Shown: positions 32,862 to 41,722, counted from the stretch's first letter. The stretch: DNA of 64,000 nucleotides from an uncultured Alsobacter sp. (GCF_945952055.1 NZ_CAMFHB010000002.1:62001-126000); one strand, 5' to 3'. The notes: generated by a model not told the origin, from the letters alone. Made by a program: numbers and translations.

Positions 32862-33805
32862 CAGGTCCACTCCCGTTCACGCGCCTTGACCCACGCCGCG
32901 GTCACGCCGGCGACGATGGCGGCGAAGATGACGATCACGGCCGAGCCATAGCCGAGGTCGAGATACTTGAAAGCCTGGTTATATGCGTAGACGTAGAGCG
33001 TCTCGGAACTCGTGCCCGGCCCGCCCGCGGTGATGACCCAGATGATGTCGAAAGCCTTGAGTGCATCGATCGTGCGGAAGATCAGCACGACGACGAGGAC
33101 GGGCTTCAGCATCGGCAGCGTGATCAGGCGGAAGATCTGCAGGCGGGTCGCCCCGTCGATCATCGCGGACTCGATTGGCTCGCGTGGCAGCGACCGCAGA
33201 CCTGCCAGGAGTACGATCATCGCGAAGGGGGACGAATGCCAGACGTCCACAAGGACGATGCTGGCGATCACGAGCTGCGGGTCGGCCACCCAGAGGCTCG
33301 GCGGCAGTCCGACAAGCTGGAGCAGGTAATTCAGGACTCCCAGTGTCGGGTTGAACATCATCATCCAGACGAGCGAGGTCGCCACGGGCGTCGCCACCAT
33401 CGGCAGGAGAAACGCCGTGCGAGCCCAGCGCGCGCCTCGGAAGTCGCGGTTCAGGATCACGGCCATGACCATGCCCAGTGTCGTGGACACGACGACCGAC
33501 AACCCCGTGAACAGAAACGTGCGCAGGAACGCGCTCCAGAACTGCGAACTCGACAGCACCTTGGCGTAGTTCGCCAGTCCCGCGACGCTGTAGTTGGAGA
33601 GCCCCAGGTCGTAGTTCCTGGTGCTGATCACGAGGGTGTAGGCGATGGGGTAAAGGGCCAGCGATCCGACCAGCAGGATCGCCGGCAGGGGGAAGACCAC
33701 CGGAACGTGGCGGTCGATCGCCTCCAGCCACCGGGTCACGCCCGCCTTTCGGGCGGGCGTGGCTGCTGGCCTGGAGCCGATGGCTGGTGCGCCCGAGCGC
33801 ATCAT
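32861..33805 (-). CDS. Sugar ABC transporter permease, MalF type
   Basis: This 314-residue CUT1 permease has a hydrophobic segment at about residues 35-55 (VVFPLPAILLVGSLALYPIA), an EAA loop REPIESAMIDGATRLQIF and C-terminal membrane segments to IFAAIVAGVTAAWVKA. It begins in ATGA overlap with the stop of the binding-protein gene. The SBP, two permeases and two Gfo dehydrogenases are thus closely packed. No ATPase is seen in this operon. Confidence 0.92.
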   Translation of the reverse strand: MMRSGAPAIGSRPAATPARKAGVTRWLEAIDRHVPVVFPLPAILLVGSLALYPIAYTLVISTRNYDLGLSNYSVAGLANYAKVLSSSQFWSAFLRTFLFTGLSVVVSTTLGMVMAVILNRDFRGARWARTAFLLPMVATPVATSLVWMMMFNPTLGVLNYLLQLVGLPPSLWVADPQLVIASIVLVDVWHSSPFAMIVLLAGLRSLPREPIESAMIDGATRLQIFRLITLPMLKPVLVVVLIFRTIDALKAFDIIWVITAGGPGTSSETLYVYAYNQAFKYLDLGYGSAVIVIFAAIVAGVTAAWVKAREREWT

Positions 33806-35154
33806 TTCTTGGCCCGCTCTTCCTTCAGAAGTTCGGAGCAGCGGTCGGCAGCCGTCTTCAGAGCCGCCTTGACGTCCTGGCCGAGGATTGAAGCGACCAC
33901 CGCCTCGCCGATGAAGTCACGCGCCTTCGAGACGTTGGCGATGGAGTGTGGCGCCGCGCCCGGGGCGTTGATCTGCGTCGAAAGCCTCCCGGTCTCCAGG
34001 AACTCGGGGTCGAGCGCCTTGGCCACCTCGGGATCGGTCCAGGCCGACTGCCGCGCCCCCAGGCCGCCCTGCAACATGTAGCGCTGCGAACTGGTCCGGT
34101 CGCTGAGGTATTGGACGAGCAGCCAGGCCGCCTCCTTCTTCTTGCTGAAGCCGGAGATGGCGAGACCCGTGGAGTTGGGAGCGATCGGCGGCTCGCTGCG
34201 CCAGGCCTCCGATTTCGGACCCGTCGGGGCGGCTGCGTAGCCCACCTTGCCCGCGACCGTCGATTTCGCGGGGTCGGAGAACAGGGTGGCGAAGGTGATG
34301 TCGTCGTAGACCATCGCCGCGCGGCCCTGGCTGAAGATGCTGGTGACTTCGGCCCAGTGATTGTTGACCGACCCGGGCGGGCCATAGAGCCGCAGCATCG
34401 ACCCCCACCAGTCGAAGGCGGCGACGGCTTCGGGCGTGTTGAACGCGATGTCGCCCGAGGAACGATCCGCCCAGCGCCCGCCGAAGTCGTAGAGCACCGG
34501 CCCGAGCATGGAGGTCGCCGCCGCTCCCTTTCCGCGCAGAACGATGCCGAAGACCTGCTTGTTGGTTCCCTCGTGAATGACCTTGGCCGCGTTGCGGACG
34601 TCGTCCCACGTTTTCGGCTTCGCCAGCTTGAACTGATCGAAGAGATCACGCCGGAAGTACAGGATGGGCAGCGCCTGCGCTCGATCCGGGATGATCGGGA
34701 CCTGGCCGTTCACCGTGGCCCCGTCGCGCACGGCGGGAATGAAGTCGTCCCACTGGAAGTCCGGGTTGGTCAGCTGCGGATTCTTGATGAGCGGAACCGT
34801 GTCGGTGTACCAGCCCGACGCCAGGAACTGCTGGCCCTCCTGGCCGTAGTAACTCATGTACACATCCAGATCGGTCGCGCCGCCCAGGTGCTCGACCTTG
34901 ATCTTCTGACGCATGAGGTCTTCCGGCAGGGCCTCCCAATCGACCTTGATGCCGGTCAGTTGCTGGAAGTCGGCGATCCTCTTCTGCTGGATTTCAGCCA
35001 AGGGGAATTTTAGCGTGATGACCCGCAGCGTCGTGCCTGCGTGCTTCTTCCAGTCGAAGGGCGCTGCCTGCGCCAGGCTCGGCCGGGAAAGTCCTGCCAG
35101 CGCCAGACCGCCACCGGCGGCCAGAAGCTCTCGTCGTGTCACGCGTCCACTCAT
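33802..35154 (-). CDS. Extracellular sugar-binding protein, ABC family 1
   Basis: This 450-residue periplasmic protein has a twin-arginine-like leader, VTRRELLAAGGGLALAGLS, ending near LAQA-APFDW; Tat export is possible. The family 1 pattern includes RVITLKFPLAEIQQ, GIKVDWEALPEDLM, a GEDL-like hinge, PIIPDRAQALPILYFRRDLFDQFK and a C-terminal AALKTAADRCSELL helix. It follows the ThDP enzyme gene by 92 bp with two hairpins in between. Ligand is probably a sugar whose pathway uses the ThDP, Gfo and SDR enzymes. Confidence 0.9.
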   Translation of the reverse strand: MSGRVTRRELLAAGGGLALAGLSRPSLAQAAPFDWKKHAGTTLRVITLKFPLAEIQQKRIADFQQLTGIKVDWEALPEDLMRQKIKVEHLGGATDLDVYMSYYGQEGQQFLASGWYTDTVPLIKNPQLTNPDFQWDDFIPAVRDGATVNGQVPIIPDRAQALPILYFRRDLFDQFKLAKPKTWDDVRNAAKVIHEGTNKQVFGIVLRGKGAAATSMLGPVLYDFGGRWADRSSGDIAFNTPEAVAAFDWWGSMLRLYGPPGSVNNHWAEVTSIFSQGRAAMVYDDITFATLFSDPAKSTVAGKVGYAAAPTGPKSEAWRSEPPIAPNSTGLAISGFSKKKEAAWLLVQYLSDRTSSQRYMLQGGLGARQSAWTDPEVAKALDPEFLETGRLSTQINAPGAAPHSIANVSKARDFIGEAVVASILGQDVKAALKTAADRCSELLKEERAKK

Positions 35155-35174
35155 GGCTTCCTCCCTGTTGTATC

Positions 35175-35231
35175 CCGCCGAAGTGCGGCGGTCCTTCTCG
35201 ATGCGGTGACCGCAGCGCCCGGCGCGGGCGC
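35175..35231 (-). promoter_or_regulatory. Two intercistronic hairpins between ThDP-enzyme and binding-protein genes
   Basis: CCGCCG-AAGTG-CGGCGG (35175-35191) and GCGCCC-GGCGC-GGGCGC (35215-35231) each form a six-base-pair stem with a five-base loop. Both are in the 92 bp between the genes. They may lower expression of the ThDP gene relative to the binding-protein gene, or mark an mRNA processing zone. There is no T tract. Confidence 0.55.
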
Positions 35232-35246
35232 CGCAGGCCGATGTCT

Positions 35247-36971
35247 TCAGCCGCGGGCCATGGCCGGGACAGGCGCTCTGTCCGAAGGCAGCCAGGCGGG
35301 CTCGGGATTGCAATCGGGATCGGTGACTACGTCGATCACGCAGGGATCGCCGCTGGCCACCGCCGCGCGAACCGTCGAGACGATGGCCGCGGGGTCCGTC
35401 ACGCGCACGCCCTTCAGGCCGAAACCGCGTGCCAGCGCGGCGAAATCGACGTCGGTGAAGATGGCCAGATCGCCGGCACGGCCCTCGCGACCCTGGTAAA
35501 GCTTGCGAACCGAGCGCAGCCCCTGCCCCAGCGCGGCGTTGTTGTTGACCACCACGACGAGCGGAATGGCCCACCGCCGCAGCGTCTCGAGCTCGCCCAG
35601 GTGGTAATGCAGAGCCCCGTCGCCGGTGAAGCAGACCACGGGCGTCCCCGGGGAGGCGCAGGCGGCCCCGATGGCGGCGGGGAACGCCCAGCCGAGTGAT
35701 CCGGCCGCCCGCAGGTATCGCTGGCCAGCTCCGCGCAGCTGTGTGAACTGCGCCGTCCAGGTCGCCTGGAAGCCTGTGTCTGCCACGAGGATCGCGGGGT
35801 CGGGCAGGCAGTCCGAGAGTTCGGCCGCCAGGCGTTCCGATCGGATCGGGCGTGCGTCGCTGCGCGTGACGCGGTCCTGTGACGCGTGCCATCGATCGCG
35901 CGCACCGCGGCAGGTCTCGAGCCACGCGCTCCGGCCCCGCTCGGCGTGACGGTCCGGGGGGAGACCGGCATCGGCAAGGGCCGCGAGCACCCGCGCCGGA
36001 TCGCCGACGAGGCCCACCACGCCTGGATAGTTGCGGCCGATCTCGGCCGGATCGACATCGATCTGGATGATCGGCGTTCCGACGGCGGGAACACGCCAGT
36101 CGCAGGTTACCTGATCGCCCACATGGCATCCCGCGTAGACGACCAGATCGGCTTGCGCCAGGACCTCGTTCGCATAGGGGGCCGAGTATGTGCCCACTAC
36201 GCCGAAGTGCAGCGGGTGCGAGGTCGGGATGAGCCCGCGACCGCCGACGGACGTCGCCACGGGCACCGCGAAACGCTCGCAAAAGGCCGCTACGGCCGCC
36301 GCGGTCCCCTCCTCGCCAGCGGCGCCCACGCCCAGGACGAGCATGGGCCGCCGCGCCGACGCGATGACGCCCGCGGCATCGCGCAGCGTGTTCGCGTCAG
36401 GAAGGCCCGGAGCCGGCGCGCGCCGCGCTGCGAAGGACGCTAGGTGATCATCGGCGACGGGAAGGTCGGCGTTCTCGATCTCAGAGCCGCGATAGCCCGC
36501 GAGATCCAGGTGAACCGGGCGCCGGCACCCCGACGTGGCTTCGACCATTGCCTGGCTCAGGAGATAGGGAAGCTGCCCCGGCTCGCCCACGTCCGCCCGA
36601 AACTTGGTGACGGAGGCGAACATCGGGTCGTGCGGCAGTTCCTGATAGGCGTTGCGGTGCTGGTACATCGCGGTCTTGCGGCCCGTGAGGGCGAGCACCG
36701 GCGAGCGGTTGAGGTAGGCATCCTGCAGGGCGGCGGCGAGGTTGGCGGCGCCCACCGACTGGGCCATGCAGACGCCGAGGCGGCGGGACGCACGCGCGTA
36801 GCCGTCGGCCATGTAGACGGCTGCCGCCTCGCTGTGGGCCAGGATGCGGCGCACGCCCCGGCGCTCCAGTTCGACCAGCGTCTCGCGCAGGATCGCGTCC
36901 ACGAAGAAGACGTGATCGACCTGCCAGGACACCATGGCGTCTGCAAGAAACTGTGCGCCGGTCCTTGCCAT
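35247..36971 (-). CDS. Thiamine diphosphate-dependent enzyme, acetolactate synthase-like
   Basis: This 574-residue ThDP enzyme has the conserved glutamate Glu48 in HSEAAAVYMADGYAR, a central domain from about residue 190, and the cofactor motif GDGALHYHLGELETL...NNN at about residues 450-482. It belongs to the acetolactate synthase/benzoylformate decarboxylase superfamily. It is close to the branch found in sugar and inositol operons (IolD-like hydrolases), but its exact reaction is not clear from sequence. ATG at 36971 has GGGAGTGGGC before it. It is the first gene of the second sugar operon, behind the GntR-controlled promoter. Confidence 0.85.
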   Translation of the reverse strand: MARTGAQFLADAMVSWQVDHVFFVDAILRETLVELERRGVRRILAHSEAAAVYMADGYARASRRLGVCMAQSVGAANLAAALQDAYLNRSPVLALTGRKTAMYQHRNAYQELPHDPMFASVTKFRADVGEPGQLPYLLSQAMVEATSGCRRPVHLDLAGYRGSEIENADLPVADDHLASFAARRAPAPGLPDANTLRDAAGVIASARRPMLVLGVGAAGEEGTAAAVAAFCERFAVPVATSVGGRGLIPTSHPLHFGVVGTYSAPYANEVLAQADLVVYAGCHVGDQVTCDWRVPAVGTPIIQIDVDPAEIGRNYPGVVGLVGDPARVLAALADAGLPPDRHAERGRSAWLETCRGARDRWHASQDRVTRSDARPIRSERLAAELSDCLPDPAILVADTGFQATWTAQFTQLRGAGQRYLRAAGSLGWAFPAAIGAACASPGTPVVCFTGDGALHYHLGELETLRRWAIPLVVVVNNNAALGQGLRSVRKLYQGREGRAGDLAIFTDVDFAALARGFGLKGVRVTDPAAIVSTVRAAVASGDPCVIDVVTDPDCNPEPAWLPSDRAPVPAMARG

Positions 36972-37066
36972 GCCCACTCCCTGCGCGATCCGCGTCCGTG
37001 CGCGGATCGTCCCGACAAGGGGCTCAGCCGTCGTGCGGCGGAGCGGCCCAGCCGTTCTGACCGAGA

Positions 37067-37095
37067 CGCTAACCTGCGATCTCAGATCGCGCAAG
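37067..37095 (-). promoter_or_regulatory. GntR-controlled promoter of the second sugar operon
   Basis: On the minus strand CTTGCG (37090-37095, -35) and TTAGCG (37067-37072, -10) are separated by 17 bp. The perfect 15-bp palindrome GCGATCTCAGATCGC (37076-37090, plus-strand reading) fills the spacer. A bound repressor would block RNA polymerase here. The same palindrome recurs at 38037-38051. Confidence 0.75.
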
Positions 37096-37230
37096 AGTAT
37101 TGGATACGGCTTTGACTGAGCGGAAAGGCGTCACCTTTGGCCAGCGCTGACCTCTCGATGTCGCGGGTGTTCATCGGCGCTGCTGCGCGCCGCTTTTCTG
37201 GTCGGGCTCGGCGTTCCCGAGCGACGGCGG

Positions 37231-37923
37231 TCAGGCCGTCGGACCTGGTCCGGTCAGCGCCCGCAATCGGGCGCGCACGACCTCGGCGCCGTCCGTCAGA
37301 TCCTTCGTGACCGCCTTGGCCGCGCCGTCGGCGTCCCGGTCGCGGCAGGCGGCGATGATGGCGCGATGATTGCGGTTCGACCGGGCGCGCGTGTCCGTGG
37401 GACTGGAGATCCAGTTGAGGAACGGTCCGATCCTGAGCCAGATCTGCTCGATCAGCTTGACCAGTTCCGTGGAGCCGGATGCTCTGTAGAGGATGAAATG
37501 AAACTGGCGGTTCAGGCCGAGATGAGACGTGGTGTCGCGTGCTCCGGCCGCCCGCTCCATGTCGTCCGCAAGGCTGCACAAGGCCGATACATCCTGCTCC
37601 GCAATGATCGGAGCTGCCTTGAAGGCTGCAAAACTTTCGAGGTGGATCCGCATTTCCACGATTTCTTCGAACTCGGGAAGCGTGATGGTCGGAAGACCGA
37701 TGGTGCGGTTGGGCCGGTTTTCCAGAACGCCCTCGGCGACGAGCCGATGGAAGGCCTCCCGCACCGGCATCTGGCTGACGCCGAGCGCTTCGGCGAACTG
37801 GCGTGTGCTCAGCGTGTCACCGGGCCTGAACCGACCGGCCACCAGGGCATCGCGGACCTGATCGTAGACCTTCAGGTTGGTCGCCCTTTGCTGGATCCGC
37901 TCGACGCTGTGAAGCACGTTCAT
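37231..37923 (-). CDS. GntR-family regulator, FCD type
   Basis: This 230-residue protein has a winged helix at about residues 18-80 (YDQVRDALVAGRFRPGDTLS, then QMPVREAFHRLVAEGVLEN) and an FCD domain with histidines in NRQFHFILY and SNRNHRAII. It lies between the second sugar operon and dgoK, and the two 15-bp palindromes with arms GCGATC/GATCGC flank it. It probably represses both units in the absence of a sugar-acid effector. The ATG is fixed by AAGGTG upstream. Confidence 0.9.
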   Translation of the reverse strand: MNVLHSVERIQQRATNLKVYDQVRDALVAGRFRPGDTLSTRQFAEALGVSQMPVREAFHRLVAEGVLENRPNRTIGLPTITLPEFEEIVEMRIHLESFAAFKAAPIIAEQDVSALCSLADDMERAAGARDTTSHLGLNRQFHFILYRASGSTELVKLIEQIWLRIGPFLNWISSPTDTRARSNRNHRAIIAACRDRDADGAAKAVTKDLTDGAEVVRARLRALTGPGPTA

Positions 37924-38013
37924 TCGGTAACACCTTGGCCTTGGCCGATGCGCGGCCGGTCGCAGGTTCCTTAGGGCACCGCGAAGCGGATTTCCACTGC
38001 TCCCGGGCGGGCG

Positions 38014-38052
38014 CTTGACGCAAGGCCATCATACATGCGATCTGAGATCGCA
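38014..38052 (+). promoter_or_regulatory. Promoter and operator upstream of dgoK
   Basis: CTTGAC (38014-38019) is a good alphaproteobacterial -35. An 18-bp spacer then leads to CGATCT (38038-38043), a weak -10 inside the palindrome GCGATCTGAGATCGC (38037-38051), extended to a perfect 17 bp as T...A (38036-38052). The operator thus covers the -10. The palindrome also lies 114 bp upstream of the divergent GntR gene. Confidence 0.7.
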
Positions 38053-38096
38053 CAATGCGGCCGCACACAGCGGTGCTCCCGGACGCGGCCTGGCCC

Positions 38097-39053
38097 ATGG
38101 CGCACACCGTCTTCGTCGATTGGGGGACGACCAACTTCCGGGCCTATCTGGTGGCTCCGTCCGGGACCGTGGTGGCGTGCAAAGGGTCGGCCGAGGGCGT
38201 CAAGAGTGCGACCGGCCGTCACGCCGAGATCCTCGAATCCCATGTCCGGGACTGGATCCAGAACCACGACATCGATGCCATTGCCTGTGCAGGCACGATC
38301 GGCAGTGAACTGGGCTGGCGTGACGTCCCCATGATTGACGCGCCCGCCGGTCTGGAGCACGTGGCCCGGAGCCTTCAACCGCTCACCGTGCCCGGTTTGC
38401 CGCCGATCTGGATCATCCCCGGCGTGTGTCAGCGCGACAACCCCGAGCGGCCCGGCATGATGCGCGGCGAGGAGGTCATCCTGTTCGGATGCCTGGCCCG
38501 GTCCGGCCTCGATTCCGGCCTGTTCTGCTGTCCCGGTACCCACAGCAAGTGGGTCACCGTCGAGGACGGTATGATCTGCGACATCCAGACCGTGATGACC
38601 GGGGAATGCTTCGACCTGTTCAGGACAGGAAGCGTGCTGGCCCGCAGCCTGTCGGGATGGTCGGGAGACATCGATCCAGCGTGGTTCGCAAAAGGCGTCG
38701 GCACGGCGATGGACGTCGCCAACCCGCTGCAATCCGCCTTCTTCGTCAGGGCGCTGCACGTCCAGGGCCGACTGCCCACGCCCGACGCGAGAGCGTCCTA
38801 CCTCTCAGGCCTGCTGATCGGCGCCGAGGTCAGGGGCATGGCACCCGGCACCGGGCGGGTCACCATCGTGGCGCCGGCGAAGCTCGTCAGTCTCTATGCA
38901 CAGGCCTGCGGCGTCGTAGGGTTCGCCTGCGACACGGTCGATGACGAAGCGTGCTTCGTGGCCGGCGCCCGTGCGGTTCTGCGGATGCACGGGCAGAGCA
39001 TGCTGGGTCCGTCAAATCACAGGCTTCAGCACACCCCACGGTCCTCATCCTGA
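38097..39053 (+). CDS. dgoK: 2-dehydro-3-deoxygalactonokinase
   Basis: This 318-residue protein has the DgoK family pattern: TVFVDWGTTNFRAYLV at the N-terminus, EGVKSATGRH, CAGTIGSELGW, then GEEVILFGCLARSG and FCCPGTHSKWVTVEDG. It phosphorylates 2-keto-3-deoxy-galactonate with ATP in De Ley-Doudoroff-type pathways. The ATG at 38097 is preferred since the operator at 38036-38052 would sit against an earlier ATG at 38055. No KDPGal aldolase gene (dgoA) is seen in the window. It belongs to the same GntR regulon as the sugar operon, so it phosphorylates an acid made by those dehydrogenases. Confidence 0.9.
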   Translation: MAHTVFVDWGTTNFRAYLVAPSGTVVACKGSAEGVKSATGRHAEILESHVRDWIQNHDIDAIACAGTIGSELGWRDVPMIDAPAGLEHVARSLQPLTVPGLPPIWIIPGVCQRDNPERPGMMRGEEVILFGCLARSGLDSGLFCCPGTHSKWVTVEDGMICDIQTVMTGECFDLFRTGSVLARSLSGWSGDIDPAWFAKGVGTAMDVANPLQSAFFVRALHVQGRLPTPDARASYLSGLLIGAEVRGMAPGTGRVTIVAPAKLVSLYAQACGVVGFACDTVDDEACFVAGARAVLRMHGQSMLGPSNHRLQHTPRSSS

Positions 39054-39084
39054 GAGCTTGTGAATCAATCCTCGCCCCATCTCC

Positions 39085-39199
39085 CTCATCCTGAGCCGGC
39101 CGCAAAGCGGCCGAGTCGAAGGACGCAGAGTGCCTGCAGCGGCCGTTTTGTGCGTCCTTCGACTCACGGCCCTGCGGGCCGTGGCTCAGGATAAGGGGC
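39085..39199. repeat. Family B intergenic palindrome, copy 1
   Basis: Two inverted halves are separated by a short spacer. The first reads CCTCATCCTGAGCCGGCC to GTCGAAGGACGCA, the second TGCGTCCTTCGACTCA to GGCTCAGGATAAGGGG. Each half has its own internal hairpin (GGCCGCAAAGCGGCC and GGCCCTGCGGGCC). The region 39054-39256 between dgoK and the RidA gene also holds two copies of the GATTCACAAGCTC word. Nothing else is seen in the gap. Confidence 0.85.
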
Positions 39200-39311
39200 G
39201 TGGGGGCGGTCAAAAAACGAAAGATTCACAAGCTCTCAGGATGAAGAGCATTGGGGGGGCTTGGAGATCAAAAGAGAGACTAGCCTTCGCCATGCGGCTC
39301 CGTCTCTCGCC

Positions 39312-39695
39312 CTAGCCCCGCTTCCTCGCCGTCACCTCGAGCTCGACCTTGATGTCCTCGACCGGGAAGCCGCAAATGATCGTGGTGTTGGTGGGCCGCG
39401 GGTCGGAGAAGGTCTGGCCGAGGATTTCGCAGACGGGCATCACGTCGGCGCGGTCGGCGAGGTAGACGCGCACCTGGACGATGTCGGCGAGGGATGAGCC
39501 GGCCTTGACCAGCGTCTCGGCGATGGTCTCGAGCGCGCGGCGCGTCTGGTTGGCGGCGCCGTCGGCGAATCTGCCGGTGGTGGGCTCGTAGCCCGCGGTG
39601 CCGGAGACGAAGATCCAGTCGCCGTCGACGACCGCGCGGGAATAGCCCGCGAGTTCCTCGAACTTCGACCCGGAGTAAAGGGCGTAACGGTCCAT
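39312..39695 (-). CDS. RidA-family protein
   Basis: This 127-residue protein has the RidA (YjgF/YER057c) trimer fold: ALYSGSKFEELAGYSRAVV, VSGTAGYEP, QTRRALETIAETLVKAGSSL and VQVRVYLADRADVMPVCEILG. Typical RidA deaminases keep an Arg near RVYL and a Glu at the C-terminus; here both RVYLAD and VELEVTARKRG are present. RidA hydrolyses reactive enamines and imines. It is the last gene of the amidohydrolase operon (2 bp from the hydrolase stop). It might clean up products of amide or amine hydrolysis. Confidence 0.9.
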   Translation of the reverse strand: MDRYALYSGSKFEELAGYSRAVVDGDWIFVSGTAGYEPTTGRFADGAANQTRRALETIAETLVKAGSSLADIVQVRVYLADRADVMPVCEILGQTFSDPRPTNTTIICGFPVEDIKVELEVTARKRG

Positions 39696-39697
39696 CG

Positions 39698-41722
39698 TCA
39701 GTCCTTTTGCGAGAGGCCGAGAATGTGCCGCGGCCGGCCCCAGTTCTGCGCGGCGGCGGTGACGCGCGCCACGTCTTCCTCCAGCAGCAGCCGCTGGTCG
39801 GCCAGGGCGCGGGCGGCCGCGCCGACCGCGCTCACATAGCCCCGGCACGAGCCGTAGCGTTCCAGGATCGAGGGACGCGGGTCGCCGGTCATGAGGCGCT
39901 CGTCGGCACTCTCTGGCAGGGGGATGTAGCTGCCGCTGAAGTCGTGCAGGGCCCCATGGCCATGGCCCGCGATGCGCAGGTTCCAGCCGGTATAGGTGCC
40001 GAGAGGGGCTTCCACCATGGGCATGCGGATGCCCGCCGCGTCGTTGCCGGTGGCGTCCACGCCCGGCACCATCACGGCGTACCCGCGCTCCACGTCGATG
40101 GACGGGGGCTCGGCCGCCGCTTCGCCGGCCGAAAAGCCTGGTCCGTAGTCGATGAAGGGCAGCTCGTTCGGCGAAGCTGGCAAGGCCGTCCCCGGGATCG
40201 CCGGGAACTGGGCCCGCCACTGGGCCATGGTGAGCAGGGTGCCGTCGGCGCGGCGCGGGATGCGGCTTTCGGGCGGCGGCACGCCGTCCTTCACCCAGGC
40301 GTCGAGGAGCGCCAGCGTCGAGCGGAACAGCGGCGAGGTCGCCACCACGTTCTGGTAGTTCTGGCAGATGCCCTTCTCCGGCCGGAAGGGGCTCGGGTCG
40401 GACCAGTGCTGGGAGCTCGACCAGAAATAGATCCGCACCGTGTCGGGCTGAGCCAGGTCGTTGCCCTGGCTGTCCGTGTGCACCAGCGAGCCGCGCCGGT
40501 GCCAGTATTCGCTCGCCGACTGGGTGTGGATGACGAGCGGGTCCGTCTCCGGGCGCTTGCAGATGCCGTCGCGCTCGCCGGTGTTGTGGTCGGTGCTCGT
40601 CGCGTAGGAGAAGGGAAACCGGTCGGCTGGGTTCAGCCAGTCCTCGTACTGCCGCGAGGCGGCGATCACGAGGTTGCTGAAGCGGTTCATGGCCGTGCGA
40701 CCGCCGCCGGCGATGTGGCTGATCACGCCGTCGAAGACTTTTCGTCCGCTCGCATCCGCGTTGAAGCCGCGGTGGATGAAATCGCGGATGGCGCGCCCGG
40801 ACTGCGAGCGCCCCCAGGCGTAGAGCCGCGCGGGGGCCGCGGGAGCGCCGAGCCCCAGCGCTTCGCCCTCGCCGGCCCGCAGGGCCGACACGAGCTCGCG
40901 CATGGCGACGAAGCCCATGTCGAGAACCAGCGGATCGCGCGCCGTGTAGACGAGTTCGTAGATCCAGCCGGGCTCGAAGCCTTCCGGAAACAGGATGTGC
41001 TCGCTGGAGGGCACGACGGCCCGCTCCGCGCCGGTCACGTCCCCCTGCCCGCCCCGGCCGCCGCCTTCCATGCGGGCGAAGCGCCAGCGATCGGCGGCGA
41101 TGGGTTCGGGTGCCGAGCCGGGATAGCGGCGGCGGCGGAACTCGGCCTGCGCCGTGTCGCGCGAGACGGTGGGCAGCGAGCGCGTGCCGTTCTTGCCGCT
41201 GAGCGGCAGGCAGGTGACGCCGGGGCTGTCCGAGATGAACTCCGCCCGCACGCGGGCGGTCAGCGGGCGATCGCCGTCCGTCGCGACCGGCAGGTCGGCC
41301 ACGAGGCGGCCGTCACCTTCCAGCACGTCCCCCTGCCAACCGACGACCATGGCCGCATAGCCCTCGCGCATGAGCCAGCCATTGCCGGCATGGGCCACCG
41401 TGCGCGGCTCGTTGGTGGCCGGCGCGTCGTTGAAGAACTGCAGGCAGCGCTTGTTGCCGCGGTTGGGAAACTCGACGACCAGCGCGCCGTTGCCGCGCTC
41501 CGGCTGCACCGGCTTCAGGAGCCAGAGGTCGATGCTGCAGCGCACGAGCCCCTGCCCGTCGCGCGGCGCCCTGTCGATGTCGAAGACGCCGGCCTGGGCC
41601 GGGTGGGCGGGATCGACCGCGACATGGGCGCGGGCGTCGATGCGCTCGTAGGCGCCGGCATTGCCGAAGGCGTGCCCGTCCGCGAAGGGCTCGCGGGCGA
41701 GGATCTCGAAGGTGACGGACAT
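39698..41722 (-). CDS. Alpha/beta-hydrolase domain protein, large type
   Basis: This 674-residue protein belongs to the long alpha/beta-hydrolase-domain family without a clear signal peptide. The nucleophile serine is in YAWGRSQSGRAIRDFI near residue 310, and the FNGVISHIAGGGR-like region follows. The N-terminal half is beta-rich (SVTFEILAREPFADG...YERI). Family members are uncharacterised. The acidic and His triad partners are not certain. It lies between an amidohydrolase and RidA, implying hydrolysis of a related ester, amide or lactone substrate. Confidence 0.75.
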   Translation of the reverse strand: MSVTFEILAREPFADGHAFGNAGAYERIDARAHVAVDPAHPAQAGVFDIDRAPRDGQGLVRCSIDLWLLKPVQPERGNGALVVEFPNRGNKRCLQFFNDAPATNEPRTVAHAGNGWLMREGYAAMVVGWQGDVLEGDGRLVADLPVATDGDRPLTARVRAEFISDSPGVTCLPLSGKNGTRSLPTVSRDTAQAEFRRRRYPGSAPEPIAADRWRFARMEGGGRGGQGDVTGAERAVVPSSEHILFPEGFEPGWIYELVYTARDPLVLDMGFVAMRELVSALRAGEGEALGLGAPAAPARLYAWGRSQSGRAIRDFIHRGFNADASGRKVFDGVISHIAGGGRTAMNRFSNLVIAASRQYEDWLNPADRFPFSYATSTDHNTGERDGICKRPETDPLVIHTQSASEYWHRRGSLVHTDSQGNDLAQPDTVRIYFWSSSQHWSDPSPFRPEKGICQNYQNVVATSPLFRSTLALLDAWVKDGVPPPESRIPRRADGTLLTMAQWRAQFPAIPGTALPASPNELPFIDYGPGFSAGEAAAEPPSIDVERGYAVMVPGVDATGNDAAGIRMPMVEAPLGTYTGWNLRIAGHGHGALHDFSGSYIPLPESADERLMTGDPRPSILERYGSCRGYVSAVGAAARALADQRLLLEEDVARVTAAAQNWGRPRHILGLSQKD

